Of a stretch of DNA of 64,000 bases, positions 26,816 to 36,634 are shown piece after piece; position 1 is the stretch's first letter; each line of letters begins with the position of its first letter. The notes below the pieces were generated by a model. The model ran no database searches, was not told the origin of the DNA, and was given only the letters and a program-made list of their open reading frames with translations. Source of the DNA: Tepidicaulis marinus (lineage in GTDB: Bacteria; Pseudomonadota; Alphaproteobacteria; Parvibaculales; Parvibaculaceae); NCBI RefSeq assembly GCF_000739695.1, contig NZ_BBIO01000003.1:62001-126000 (forward strand). Direction: 5' to 3'. The translations under genes were made by a program, and so were the position numbers.

Positions 26816-27595
26816 ATGGTTGAACTTGCACTGCCGAAAAATTCCCGCGTCACCAAGGGGAAAACCTTCAAGGCGGCACAGGGCGCAAAGAAGGTCCGTA
26901 AATTCCAGGTCTACCGCTGGGATCCGGAAGGCGGGGAAAACCCGCGCATGGATACCTATGAGGTCGATCTCGACAATTGCGGCCCGATGGTGCTCGACGC
27001 GCTCATCAAGATCAAAAACGAAATCGATACGACGCTGACTTTCCGCCGCTCCTGCCGCGAGGGGATTTGCGGGTCCTGCGCGATGAATATCGACGGCACG
27101 AACACGCTGGCCTGCACGAAGGGCATCGACGAGATCAAGGGTGAGGTGAAAATCTACCCGCTGCCGCATATGCCGGTGGTCAAAGACCTCGTGCCGGACC
27201 TGACGAATTTCTATGCCCAGCACGCCTCCATCGAGCCCTGGCTGCAGACGCGCACCGTCGAGCCGGAAAAAGAATGGAAGCAGTCGCCGGAAGACCGGGA
27301 GAAACTCGACGGGCTTTATGAGTGCATTCTGTGCGCCTGCTGCTCGACCTCGTGCCCCTCTTATTGGTGGAACGGCGACCGCTATCTCGGCCCGGCCGTG
27401 CTCCTGCAGGCCTACCGCTGGCTGATCGACAGCCGCGACGAGGCAACCGGCGAGCGGCTCGACAATCTGGAAGACCCCTTCCGGCTTTACCGCTGCCACA
27501 CGATCATGAACTGCGCCAAGGCCTGCCCGAAGGGCCTCAACCCGGCCAAGGCGATTGCCGAAATCAAGAAGATGATGGTGGAACGCCGCGTCTGA
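26816..27595 (+). CDS. sdhB: succinate dehydrogenase iron-sulfur subunit
   Basis: SdhB transfers electrons from FAD to quinone through three iron-sulfur clusters. The 259-aa product has the [2Fe-2S] ligands in [14 protein letters not shown] plus a later Cys (LACTKG). The [4Fe-4S] and [3Fe-4S] ligands are in [16 protein letters not shown] and [17 protein letters not shown]. The start follows AAGGTAAGGG. A terminator 24 bp after the stop ends the sdhCDAB operon. Confidence 0.98.
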   Translation: MVELALPKNSRVTKGKTFKAAQGAKKVRKFQVYRWDPEGGENPRMDTYEVDLDNCGPMVLDALIKIKNEIDTTLTFRRSCREGICGSCAMNIDGTNTLACTKGIDEIKGEVKIYPLPHMPVVKDLVPDLTNFYAQHASIEPWLQTRTVEPEKEWKQSPEDREKLDGLYECILCACCSTSCPSYWWNGDRYLGPAVLLQAYRWLIDSRDEATGERLDNLEDPFRLYRCHTIMNCAKACPKGLNPAKAIAEIKKMMVERRV

Positions 27596-27619
27596 CCTTG
27601 CCGGCATCCGGAAAGTTGT

Positions 27620-27648
27620 AAAGGCCGTCCTTCGGGGCGGCCTTTTTC
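27620..27648 (+). terminator. rho-independent terminator of sdhCDAB
   Basis: AAAGGCCG pairs with CGGCCTTT around a short loop that includes CTTCGG, and TTTT follows. Confidence 0.9.
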
Positions 27649-27697
27649 GTTTGTCTTTGTTTTGTCCGCGCGCTTGCGCTTGCTGCGGCAGGCTGCG

Positions 27698-27798
27698 TGG
27701 ACCCCGGCTCGGGGGCCGGGGTGACGGGAAGAGCAAGCGGTGAGGCAATGCCTTTCCCTTAACTCCAAGTGTCACCCCGGGTTTATCCCGGGGTCCAT
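27698..27798. repeat. inverted pair of the GGGGTGAC intergenic repeat
   Basis: The copy at 27698-27726 reads TGGACCCC...GGGGTGAC. The second copy at 27771-27798 is in the opposite orientation, GTCACCCC...GGGGTCCA. Being inverted, the two could pair into a long stem in RNA. They sit directly after the sdh terminator. Confidence 0.85.
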
Positions 27799-27897
27799 AT
27801 AGCGGTTGCCGCAAGGAGTGGAGCCGCTGGACCCTCCATCAAGCGGACATGTGAGGGCGAAAAGCGAGAAGGTTCATGCAATTTCTCATTCTGCCTC

Positions 27898-27926
27898 TTG
27901 AAATGCTTCGATAATTCCATAATTAT
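27898..27926 (+). promoter_or_regulatory. predicted arsR promoter
   Basis: TTGAAA at 27898-27903 and AATTAT at 27921-27926 are spaced by exactly 17 bp. Transcription would begin about 7 nt further on, at or next to the ATG at 27933, so the arsR mRNA would be leaderless. This agrees with the absence of any ribosome-binding site. The -10 lies inside the operator palindrome. Confidence 0.55.
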
Positions 27927-27930
27927 CGAA
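27907..27930. promoter_or_regulatory. palindromic ArsR operator
   Basis: TTCGATAAT (27907-27915) and ATTATCGAA (27922-27930) form a perfect 9-bp inverted repeat with a 6-bp spacer, ending 2 bp before the arsR ATG and overlapping the predicted -10. Size and placement fit an ArsR/SmtB-family operator for autorepression released by As(III). Confidence 0.8.
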
Positions 27931-27932
27931 CT

Positions 27933-28277
27933 ATGAAACAGGAAGATGTCATTCTCGCCCTTGGCGCCCTTGCTCAGGAGACCCGGCTTCAGGTTTTCCG
28001 GGCCCTGGTGCGCGCCCATTCGCCGGACCCGGCGGCGGGCGGGCTTGCCGCCGGCGCGCTCGCCGAGGCGCTGGGCGTTGCCCAGCCCACGCTTTCCTTT
28101 CACCTGAAAGAGCTGGCGCGGGCCGGGCTCATCCAGGCACGGCGGGAAGGGCGCTCGATCATCTACCGGGCCGAGCTCGGCGCCATGCAGGCTTTGACGC
28201 AATACCTGCTCGAAGATTGCTGCGGCGGGGCCTGCGGCTCGGTTCAAACCCTTTCTCTGGAAAAGGAGTGTGTGTGA
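27933..28277 (+). CDS. arsR: ArsR-family transcriptional repressor
   Basis: The 114-aa protein has a winged-helix DNA-binding domain (LAQETRLQVFRALV near 13-26, recognition helix GVAQPTLSFHLKELARAGLI near 49-68, wing EGRSIIYRA). It has a C-terminal CCGGAC cluster (near residues 96-101) that could bind As(III). This cysteine arrangement resembles ArsR proteins with C-terminal metal sites rather than the E. coli CVC type. The ATG has no Shine-Dalgarno sequence, because an operator palindrome ends 2 bp upstream, so a leaderless transcript is likely. Its stop overlaps the arsI start. Confidence 0.92.
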   Translation: MKQEDVILALGALAQETRLQVFRALVRAHSPDPAAGGLAAGALAEALGVAQPTLSFHLKELARAGLIQARREGRSIIYRAELGAMQALTQYLLEDCCGGACGSVQTLSLEKECV

Positions 28278-28735
28278 TGAAACGCCTTCACGTCAGCTTC
28301 AATGCGAGCGATCTGGAAAAATCCATCGCGTTCTACACGGAACTTTTCGGCGCCGCGCCCAGCGTGCGCAAAGACGATTACGCCAAATGGATGCTGGACG
28401 ACCCGCGTGTCAATTTCGTCATCGAAGGGGGCGGCGGCACGCCGGGCTTCACCCATGCCGGCATTCAGACCGAAAGCGAAGAAGAATTGCATGAAGTCTT
28501 TGACCGCCTGAAAGAGGCCGAAGCGCCCTATCTACCCGAAGGCGTGACGACATGCTGCTATCACAAGTCCGAAAAAAGCTGGACGTCCGATCCGGACGGT
28601 GTGGCCTGGGAAGCCTTCTATACGTTCCACCAGACCGAAGAGCGCGGGCATTCCAACTTGGAAGCGGACGCTTATGACGTCCCGCCCGCAAAGGCGGAAA
28701 ACATCACCGGCTGCGGCCTTTCCGGCTGTTGCTGA
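28277..28735 (+). CDS. arsI: ArsI/CadI-type dioxygenase (organoarsenical C-As lyase)
   Basis: The 152-aa protein is a VOC-fold metalloenzyme of the ArsI/CadI family. ArsI breaks the carbon-arsenic bond of trivalent methylarsenicals with non-haem iron and O2. Visible residues fit: His5, His60 and Glu112 as iron ligands, and the vicinal pair Cys93-Cys94 in TTCCYHKSEKSW that binds the trivalent arsenical. The C terminus adds a Cys-rich GCGLSGCC. The ATG at 28277 (AAAAGGAG upstream) overlaps the arsR stop (TGATG). A CadI role in cadmium resistance is the alternative, but the operon context favours arsenic. Confidence 0.88.
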   Translation: MKRLHVSFNASDLEKSIAFYTELFGAAPSVRKDDYAKWMLDDPRVNFVIEGGGGTPGFTHAGIQTESEEELHEVFDRLKEAEAPYLPEGVTTCCYHKSEKSWTSDPDGVAWEAFYTFHQTEERGHSNLEADAYDVPPAKAENITGCGLSGCC

Positions 28736-28757
28736 GACCAGCCAAGAGTATGATCCG

Positions 28758-29276
28758 ATGAGCGATACCAAGCGTCAATTCAACGTGCTTTTCCTGTGTA
28801 CGGGAAATTCCTGCCGCAGCATTCTAGCGGAAGCCTATCTCAATCATGCCGCCGGCGACCGGTTCAAAGCCTATAGCGCGGGCAGCCACCCAAAGGGACA
28901 AGTACACCCTTTGGCGCTTGAGACATTGCGCGTGGCAGGCCTTCCTACTACAGGACTGTCCAGCAAGGGATGGGAAGCATTCGAGGGGCCGGGCGCGCCG
29001 GCCCTCGATTTCGTCATCACCACCTGCGACAGCGCGGCGAATGAGGTCTGCCCCATCTGGCCGGGCCAGCCGATGAATGCCCATTGGCCCTTCCCGGACC
29101 CGGACGCTTTCCAAGGCACGGAGACGGAGACGAAGGCGCACTTCCTCGATGTTTTCCGGCAGATCCGTACAAGGATCGATATTTTCGCCAATCTGCCGCT
29201 GGCCAGTCTCGACAAGCTTTCCTTGCAGAAAAAGCTCGATGAGATCGGCAAGACCGCGCCGGCCCCTTCCCTTTAA
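28758..29276 (+). CDS. arsC: arsenate reductase, thioredoxin-coupled LMW-PTP type
   Basis: The 172-aa protein reduces As(V) to As(III) for export. It has the phosphatase-like loop CTGNSCR (C-x5-R, Cys ~14, Arg ~20). A second redox pair is in [16 protein letters not shown] (Cys ~90 and ~98), the arrangement of the S. aureus thioredoxin-dependent ArsC. The tail is longer than in that protein and has a helical [18 protein letters not shown]. The ATG at 28758 lies 22 bp after arsI. An upstream frame inside arsI is not used. Confidence 0.93.
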   Translation: MSDTKRQFNVLFLCTGNSCRSILAEAYLNHAAGDRFKAYSAGSHPKGQVHPLALETLRVAGLPTTGLSSKGWEAFEGPGAPALDFVITTCDSAANEVCPIWPGQPMNAHWPFPDPDAFQGTETETKAHFLDVFRQIRTRIDIFANLPLASLDKLSLQKKLDEIGKTAPAPSL

Positions 29277-29296
29277 TTTGCTTCAGGATCGTTTCC

Positions 29297-30364
29297 ATGG
29301 CCGATAGTCAGCCCAGCCGTCTTTCGTTTTTGGACCGCTATCTCACTTTCTGGATTTTCGCCGCCATGGCGGCGGGCACGCTGCTGGGAACGTTCTTTCC
29401 GGGCGCCGCCCATCTTTTCGGCTCGTTTTCGGTGGGCTCGACCAATCTGCTGATCGCCGCCGGGCTCATTCTCATGATGTATCCGCCGCTTGCGCGGGTG
29501 AAATATGAAGAGCTGCCGCGTGTTTTCGAAGACAGAAAAGTTCTGGTTCTCTCGCTCATTCAGAACTGGCTGATCGGGCCTTTCCTGATGTTCGCGCTGG
29601 CCGTGATTTTTCTGCGCGATGAACCGGCCTATATGACGGGCGTCATTATCATCGGTCTTGCCCGCTGCATTGCCATGGTCATCGTCTGGAACCAGCTGGC
29701 GCGCGGCAGCAACGAATATGTGGCAGGCCTCGTTGCTTTCAATTCGCTCTTCCAGCTTCTGTTCTTTCCCGTTTATGTCTGGTTTTTTCTGGGCGTTTTG
29801 CCGCCGCTTCTCGGGCTTGAGGGGCAAATTCTCGATATCGGGTTCTGGACCGTGGCGGGCGCCGTTTTCCTTTATCTCGGTGTGCCCTTCGCGGGCGGCT
29901 ATCTGACGCGCAAGGTGCTGCGCGCGCGCAAGGGTGAGAACTGGTACACGAATACTTTCCTGCCGCGCATCGGCCCCATTACGCTTGCCGCGCTGCTCTT
30001 TACGATTTTCGTCATGTTCGCCATGAAAGGCGAGGCGGTGCTGGCCCTGCCGGTCGATGCGCTGCGCATCGCGCTGCCGCTTGCGATTTATTTCTTCCTC
30101 ATGTTCGCGGTGAGTTTCGTGATGGGCAAGCTCTTGGGGGCGGATTACGCGCGCACCACCTCGCTCTCGTTCACGGCGGCCTCCAATAATTTCGAGCTCG
30201 CCATTGCCGTTGCCATCGCCACGTTCGGCATTGCCTCGCCCGTCGCCTTTGCCACGGTGATCGGCCCCCTGGTGGAAGTGCCGGTGCTGATCTCCCTCGT
30301 CTCCGTGGCGCTTTGGCTGAAAAAGCGCTGGTTTACCGGCGCTGAGGTCCGCCAGCCTGCCTGA
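29297..30364 (+). CDS. acr3: ACR3-family arsenite efflux transporter
   Basis: The 355-aa membrane protein has ten predicted helices. It carries the ACR3 hallmarks [18 protein letters not shown] near residue 55, [12 protein letters not shown], and [18 protein letters not shown], which contains the conserved cysteine needed for As(III) transport. [18 protein letters not shown] lies near the C terminus. It exports arsenite using the proton motive force. It is the last gene of arsR-arsI-arsC-acr3, 20 bp after arsC. A GC-rich inverted repeat without a T-run (30371-30400) follows the stop. Confidence 0.95.
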   Translation: MADSQPSRLSFLDRYLTFWIFAAMAAGTLLGTFFPGAAHLFGSFSVGSTNLLIAAGLILMMYPPLARVKYEELPRVFEDRKVLVLSLIQNWLIGPFLMFALAVIFLRDEPAYMTGVIIIGLARCIAMVIVWNQLARGSNEYVAGLVAFNSLFQLLFFPVYVWFFLGVLPPLLGLEGQILDIGFWTVAGAVFLYLGVPFAGGYLTRKVLRARKGENWYTNTFLPRIGPITLAALLFTIFVMFAMKGEAVLALPVDALRIALPLAIYFFLMFAVSFVMGKLLGADYARTTSLSFTAASNNFELAIAVAIATFGIASPVAFATVIGPLVEVPVLISLVSVALWLKKRWFTGAEVRQPA

Positions 30365-30545
30365 CGCAGGGGCGGGCTTTACCTTTCCCGGCCGCCCGCC
30401 TGCCGCTGGCCCGTTCGTTGGCCAATATACTCGACAAGGGACACAAGAGACCGTGAGCGGGGCTTGCGGGCGCCGGGCTGCGGCGTTAAGCAGACAGGCA
30501 GGAAGGCGTCTGCCCGGACCCTCGGGCCCCAGCCGGGAGCAAAAA

Positions 30546-32045
30546 ATGACCAAAGAACTCATGCATTTTATCGGCGGCAAGGCCGTGAAGGGCCAGAGCG
30601 GCCGTTTCCTCGATGTTTACAACCCGAATACCGGCGAGGTTTCCGCGCGCACGCCGCTGGCAAGCGCCGATGAAGTGCGCGCCGCGATCGCCTCCGCCGA
30701 AAAGGCGTTTCCGGATTGGGCCGCCGTCAACCCGCAGCGCCGCGCGCGGGTGATGTTCGAGTTCAAGCGCCTGGTCGAGGCCAATATGAACGAGCTTGCC
30801 GAAATGCTCTCCAACGAGCATGGCAAAGTGGTCGCGGATTCCAAGGGCGATGTGCAGCGCGGGCTGGAAGTCATCGAATTTGCCTGCGGCATTCCCCATC
30901 TTCTCAAAGGCGAGTTTACCGAAGGGGCGGGGCCCGGCATCGACATGTATTCGATGCGCCAGCCGCTCGGCGTTTGCGCCGGCATCACGCCCTTCAACTT
31001 CCCGGCCATGATCCCGATGTGGATGTTCGGTGTCGCCATTGCCTGCGGCAACACCTTCGTGTGCAAACCTTCGGAAAAAGATCCCTCCGTGCCGCTGCGC
31101 CTTGCCGAACTGATGATGGAAGCGGGCGCGCCCGAAGGCGTGCTCAACGTCGTCAATGGCGATAAGGAAGCGGTGGACACGCTTTTGACCGATCCTGGCA
31201 TCGAAGCGGTGAGCTTCGTCGGCTCCTCGGCGATCGCCGAATATATTTACGCCACGGCTGCTGCCCACGGCAAACGCGTGCAGGCCATGGGCGGGGCGAA
31301 GAACCACGCCATTATCATGCCCGATGCGGATATGGACCGCGTGGTCGACGATCTCATCGGCGCGGGCTACGGCTCGGCGGGCGAGCGCTGCATGGCGATC
31401 TCCGTTGCGGTGCCTGTGGGCGAGGAAACGGCGGACCGGCTCGTCGAAAAACTCGTGCCGCGCGTGCAGTCGCTCAAAGTCGGTCTTTCCACCGATCCCG
31501 ATGCCGATTACGGCCCCCTCGTCACCGCGCAGCACCGCGAGAAGGTGAAGGCCTGCATCGATCTCGGTGTGAAGGAAGGCGCGGAGCTTCTCGTCGATGG
31601 CCGCGACTTTTCCATGCAGGGCTATGAAAACGGTTTCTTCCTCGGCGGCTCGCTCTTCGACAAAGTGACGCCGGACATGTCCATGTATAAGGAAGAGATT
31701 TTCGGCCCGGTCCTCCAGATCGTGCGGGCGAAGGATTTCGAAGAAGCCGCCGCATTGCCGACGAAACATCAATACGGCAACGGCGTTGCGATCTTCACCC
31801 GTGACGGGGATGCGGCGCGCAGCTTTGCCAGCCAAGTGCAGGTCGGCATGGTCGGCATCAATGTGCCGATCCCGGTGCCGCTTGCCTATCACTCCTTCGG
31901 CGGCTGGAAGCGTTCGGCCTTCGGCGATACGAACCAGCATGGGCCCGAAGGCGTGCGCTTTTACACGAAAGTGAAAACCGTCACCTCGCGCTGGCCGACC
32001 GGCGTCAAGGAAGGCTCGAGCTTCGTCATCCCGACCATGAAATAG
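30546..32045 (+). CDS. mmsA: CoA-acylating methylmalonate-semialdehyde dehydrogenase
   Basis: MmsA converts methylmalonate semialdehyde to propionyl-CoA, and malonate semialdehyde to acetyl-CoA, in valine, inositol and beta-alanine breakdown. The 499-aa product has the MmsA openings HFIGGKAVKGQSGRFLDVYNP and the diagnostic GITPFNFPAMIPMWMF. FVGSSAIAEYIY follows, with the catalytic cysteine in GSAGERCMAIS near residue 284. The ATG at 30546 has GGGAGC upstream. The C-terminal SRWPTG is typical. Propionyl-CoA made here would feed the same methylmalonyl pool as the ethylmalonyl-CoA pathway. A terminator follows. Confidence 0.95.
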   Translation: MTKELMHFIGGKAVKGQSGRFLDVYNPNTGEVSARTPLASADEVRAAIASAEKAFPDWAAVNPQRRARVMFEFKRLVEANMNELAEMLSNEHGKVVADSKGDVQRGLEVIEFACGIPHLLKGEFTEGAGPGIDMYSMRQPLGVCAGITPFNFPAMIPMWMFGVAIACGNTFVCKPSEKDPSVPLRLAELMMEAGAPEGVLNVVNGDKEAVDTLLTDPGIEAVSFVGSSAIAEYIYATAAAHGKRVQAMGGAKNHAIIMPDADMDRVVDDLIGAGYGSAGERCMAISVAVPVGEETADRLVEKLVPRVQSLKVGLSTDPDADYGPLVTAQHREKVKACIDLGVKEGAELLVDGRDFSMQGYENGFFLGGSLFDKVTPDMSMYKEEIFGPVLQIVRAKDFEEAAALPTKHQYGNGVAIFTRDGDAARSFASQVQVGMVGINVPIPVPLAYHSFGGWKRSAFGDTNQHGPEGVRFYTKVKTVTSRWPTGVKEGSSFVIPTMK

Positions 32046-32070
32046 AACCTGATTGGTTCTTGCGCAAATT

Positions 32071-32104
32071 GAAGGCGTTGCCATCTAATGGCAGCGCCTT
32101 TTTT
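32071..32104 (+). terminator. rho-independent terminator after mmsA
   Basis: AAGGCG-T-TGCCAT pairs with ATGGCA-G-CGCCTT and is followed by TTTT. It ends 14 bp before the arylamine N-acetyltransferase start. Confidence 0.85.
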
Positions 32105-32117
32105 CTGGAGCTTGCCC

Positions 32118-32975
32118 ATGTCCGCCCAAGCCAATCCGCCGCTGCCCGAAGAAACTCCGATCGATCTCGACGCTTACTTCGCGCGGATCGGCTATCAGGG
32201 TCCCCGCCAGCCGGACCTTGAAACGCTGAGCGGCATTCAGTTTGCGCAAGCCACCTCCGTGCCCTTTGAAAATCTAAACATTCTTTTCGGGCGCGGCATC
32301 GCGCTCGATCCGGAAAGCCTGCAGCGCAAGATCGTGCGTGAGCGGCGCGGCGGTTATTGCTTCGAGCAGAACGGGCTCTTGTTGCGGGTGCTGCGGCAGC
32401 TCGGTTTCAAAGCCGAAGGGCTGATCGGGCGCGTGCGCTGGATGCAGCCGGCGGGCGCGCCGCCCACGGGCCTCACCCATATGCTGATCCGCGTGCATTT
32501 GCCCGAAGGGCCCTATCTGGTGGATGCGGGCTTTGGCGGTATCCGCCAGACGGTGCCGCTCAAACTCGTGCCGGGTCTCGTGCAGAAGACTTCCCATGAA
32601 GATTTCCGCCTGGTGGAGGAGGGCAGCAGCCTTCTTCTGCAGGCCGATCTTGGCGGCCGCTGGGGCGACATTTGCGCTTTCGGGCTGGAGACGGCAGCGG
32701 GCGCCGATTACGAGCTCGGCAATTGGTTCACCTCCACGCACCCTTCCTCGCTTTTCGTCAATTACCTCATCGCCGAGCGCCCGGCGCCGGGCCTGCGCAA
32801 AATGCTCTTCAACGACATGTTGACGGTCCGCGTGGTGGGCAAGGAACCGGAAACGCATATGCTTTCTTCCGCCGAAGAAATCGCCGCGGCGCTCGATGAG
32901 CATTTCGACCTGCCCGTCGCGCAGGACAAGGTGCCGGTGCTGGAGAAGTTCGTGGGGCTCACCGCCTCGCTTTGA
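32118..32975 (+). CDS. nat: arylamine N-acetyltransferase
   Basis: NAT transfers the acetyl group of acetyl-CoA to arylamines and hydrazines. The 285-aa product has the catalytic triad in the usual order: Cys81 in RGGYCFEQN, His121 in LTHMLIRV and Asp136 in LVDAGFG. The N-terminal DLDAYFARIGYQG and FENLNILFGRGI are also typical. The ATG at 32118 has GGAG eight bases upstream. An earlier frame start lies in the terminator of mmsA. The physiological substrate is unknown. Confidence 0.94.
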   Translation: MSAQANPPLPEETPIDLDAYFARIGYQGPRQPDLETLSGIQFAQATSVPFENLNILFGRGIALDPESLQRKIVRERRGGYCFEQNGLLLRVLRQLGFKAEGLIGRVRWMQPAGAPPTGLTHMLIRVHLPEGPYLVDAGFGGIRQTVPLKLVPGLVQKTSHEDFRLVEEGSSLLLQADLGGRWGDICAFGLETAAGADYELGNWFTSTHPSSLFVNYLIAERPAPGLRKMLFNDMLTVRVVGKEPETHMLSSAEEIAAALDEHFDLPVAQDKVPVLEKFVGLTASL

Positions 32976-33000
32976 GGAAAGTGTTTGCCGCGCCGCTTCA

Positions 33001-33100
33001 TGGACCCCGGGTCAAGCCCGGGGTGACAGCATGAGTTTGGGGTGGGCACTGAACCGTCCAAATACGCCCCGCGTCACCCCGGCCCCCGAGCCGGGGTCCA
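33001..33100. repeat. inverted pair of the GGGGTGAC intergenic repeat
   Basis: One copy at 33001-33028 reads TGGACCCC...GGGGTGACA. An oppositely oriented copy at 33073-33100 reads GTCACCCC...GGGGTCCA. Arrangement and spacing (about 45 bp between copies) are as at 27698-27798. Confidence 0.85.
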
Positions 33101-33222
33101 TGCAGCCTCGCTATATACCGCAGCGCCGGAAACGGCGTCCTGCCACAATGCCCACCCAGTTCGTCAATTGTTCTTCCCTGCGAAGCGATTGCTTTCTGCG
33201 GCATATGCGCTAAAAGCGCCTC

Positions 33223-34356
33223 ATGAGCGAGGGGCCATTACAGGCATACCGCGCGCGTGTCGCGGCCGGTGAGATCGCGCATGACCCGGCGCAGGAACGG
33301 GCGGCGGGGCATTTGGCGCGCCTGCATGACGAGCTTTTATCCTGGCGGCCGGGCAAGAAGGCGGGGCCGCTGCGCCGCTTCGGCATCGGCAAGCCGGTCA
33401 GCCCGCCGGAAGGCATTTATCTTTGGGGCGATGTCGGGCGCGGCAAATCCATGCTGATGGATCTCTTCTTCGAGGGCGCGCCCCTTGCCCAAAAGCGCCG
33501 GGTGCATTTTCACGCTTTCATGTCCGAGACCCATGAGCGCATCTTTGCCTGGCGGCAAAAAGAAAAGGCAGGCAAGGCCAAGGGCGATGATCCCATTCCC
33601 CCCGTCGCGGACCTGATCGCCTCGGAAGCCCAGCTTCTCTGCTTCGATGAATTTCAGGTGCATGACATTGCCGATGCCTCGATCCTCGGGCGGCTTTTCA
33701 CGGCGCTTTTCGAGCGGGGGGTGGTGGTGGTCGCCACCTCGAACCGGGCGCCCGACGGGCTTTATGAAGGCGGGCTCAACCGGCACCGGTTCCTGCCCTT
33801 CATTGCGCTCATCAAGGAAGAGATGGAAGTACTCAGCCTTGAAAGCGAGCGCGATTACCGGCTCGACCGGATGATGGGGATGCAGGTCTATCACACACCG
33901 CTTGGGCCAGCCGCTCGCGCGGCGATGGACGCGGCTTTCAGCACCTTGACCGACGGGGCGCAGGGCCATGCGCGGCGCCTTGCAGTCAAGGGGCGGGCGG
34001 TGGAAGTGCCCTGCGCGGCGCACGGTGTGGCGCGGTTTTCCTTTGCCGATCTTTGTGAAAAGCCGCTCGGCGCCGCCGATTATCTGAAAATTGCCGAAAC
34101 GTTCGACACGGTGCTGATCGACGATATTCCTCAGCTCGGGCCCGCGCGGCGCAATGAGGCCAAGCGCTTCGTTACGCTGATCGACGCGCTATACGAGGCG
34201 CGGGTAAAGCTCGTCGTCTCCGCCGAGGCCGCGCCCCAGGCGCTTTATCCGGCAGGGGACGGGGCGTTCGAATTCGAGCGCACGGTGTCGCGGCTGATGG
34301 AAATGCAATCGGCGGAGTATCTGGGCGAAGATGCCGCCCTTCACGCCGCCGATTGA
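33223..34356 (+). CDS. zapE: AFG1/ZapE-family ATPase
   Basis: ZapE is an AAA-related ATPase linked to Z-ring dynamics in E. coli and to mitochondrial protein quality control as AFG1. The 377-aa product has Walker A GDVGRGKSMLMD (near residue 69), the FHAFM segment, Walker B LLCFDEFQVHDIADA (near 140), sensor-like VVVATSNRAPDGLYEGGLNR and the C-terminal TVLIDDIPQL and FVTLIDALYE. The ATG at 33223 follows AAAGCGCCTC, with no strong Shine-Dalgarno sequence. It converges with the lipoprotein gene. Confidence 0.93.
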   Translation: MSEGPLQAYRARVAAGEIAHDPAQERAAGHLARLHDELLSWRPGKKAGPLRRFGIGKPVSPPEGIYLWGDVGRGKSMLMDLFFEGAPLAQKRRVHFHAFMSETHERIFAWRQKEKAGKAKGDDPIPPVADLIASEAQLLCFDEFQVHDIADASILGRLFTALFERGVVVVATSNRAPDGLYEGGLNRHRFLPFIALIKEEMEVLSLESERDYRLDRMMGMQVYHTPLGPAARAAMDAAFSTLTDGAQGHARRLAVKGRAVEVPCAAHGVARFSFADLCEKPLGAADYLKIAETFDTVLIDDIPQLGPARRNEAKRFVTLIDALYEARVKLVVSAEAAPQALYPAGDGAFEFERTVSRLMEMQSAEYLGEDAALHAAD

Positions 34357-34370
34357 GGGCCTTATGTCTT

Positions 34371-35099
34371 TTAGCGGGTAATCGGGAAAATCACCTTGCC
34401 ATCCGAGCGCTGGGCCGGCAGCGGCTTCGGCTCGGGCCGGGTGTTCACGGCGGCCGTTTTCACCGGCGCGTTGTCCCGCTTTGCTGCTTCGCCTGCCGCT
34501 TTGGCTTCGGCTACTTGCAGCTTCTTTTCCGCCGTCAGCTCGTAGCTCCAGGTCTGCCCGTAGGAGGCCTGCAGAAAGCCGAAGGAGAGCCGCTCGCCGC
34601 GGGCCTTCGTTTCGGCGGGCACGGCGGCCCGGTCGAGGGTGAAATTGCGCTCCAGCTTCTGCCGGTCGATGGGGCGGAAGCCGTGGATTTCAGCGGCGGC
34701 AAGACGCGGCTGATGGGCGCTGGCAAGCGCCGTCGCGGTGCCCGCGGTGTCAGGCTCCAGGAGGGCCATCAGCCCGCCGAAATCCTCTTTCGTGGCGGTG
34801 GAGCCATGCTCTTCGCAAAAGCCGCGGTCGGAGCGCAGAACGCTTTCCAGCATCCGGCAATCCTTGCCGGTGGCGGCGGAAAGCGCGTGTTCGGTCAGAT
34901 CGCGGCCGGTAATGAAGCTGGCGGAAATCCCGGCGATGGTGAGCACTTCGCCCACCGTCACGGCGCCGATCAACGGCGCGCCGCAGCCGCCCAAAGACAG
35001 GCCGAGCGCGGTAATAATGGCCGTGTTCTTAAGCCTGCGCCCGCTGCCGGATTGGTTGAAAATAGAAGATTTAACGATACTCACGAACCCCTTCGGCAT
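34371..35099 (-). CDS. orphan predicted lipoprotein
   Basis: I do not recognise this 242-aa protein. A hydrophobic segment ends in a lipobox-like LSLGGC (near residues 34-39), so it is probably a lipoprotein, although the segment before it (about 28 residues) is long for a signal peptide. A GTG at codon 6 could be the real start. After the lipobox there is a second short hydrophobic stretch (LIGAVTVGEVLTIAGISASF). An alpha/beta region with two more cysteines follows, and then a Lys/Pro/Ala-rich tail. It sits between zapE (convergent) and mdh (divergent). No catalytic motif is seen. Confidence 0.7.
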   Translation of the reverse strand: MPKGFVSIVKSSIFNQSGSGRRLKNTAIITALGLSLGGCGAPLIGAVTVGEVLTIAGISASFITGRDLTEHALSAATGKDCRMLESVLRSDRGFCEEHGSTATKEDFGGLMALLEPDTAGTATALASAHQPRLAAAEIHGFRPIDRQKLERNFTLDRAAVPAETKARGERLSFGFLQASYGQTWSYELTAEKKLQVAEAKAAGEAAKRDNAPVKTAAVNTRPEPKPLPAQRSDGKVIFPITR

Positions 35100-36556
<1,457 letters not shown>

Positions 36557-36579
36557 GTTTTCGGCATTGCCGGAAAGTT

Positions 36580-36609
36580 CAAAGGGGCTGCCGCGGCAGC
36601 CCCTTTTCT
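36580..36609 (+). terminator. rho-independent terminator after mdh
   Basis: AAAGGGGCTGC pairs with GCAGCCCCTTT around a CGCG loop and TTTT follows. It is an 11-bp perfect stem. It may also end the convergent TetR-family gene. Confidence 0.9.
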
Positions 36610-36634
36610 TTTGCCTCCTGTTCGCCGGGGCGTC

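Larger units (their letters stand above)
27596..27932. other. sdhB-arsR intergenic region
   Basis: This 337-bp gap holds, in order, the sdh terminator (27620-27648), an inverted pair of the dispersed repeat (27698-27798), and the arsR promoter with an overlapping palindromic operator (27898-27930). Between 27800 and 27895 nothing recognisable is seen. Confidence 0.8.

Noticed and set aside
25006-26871. Long minus-strand open frame (about 620 codons) opposite sdhA
   Set aside because: It mirrors sdhA, is His/Arg-rich and shows no domain.
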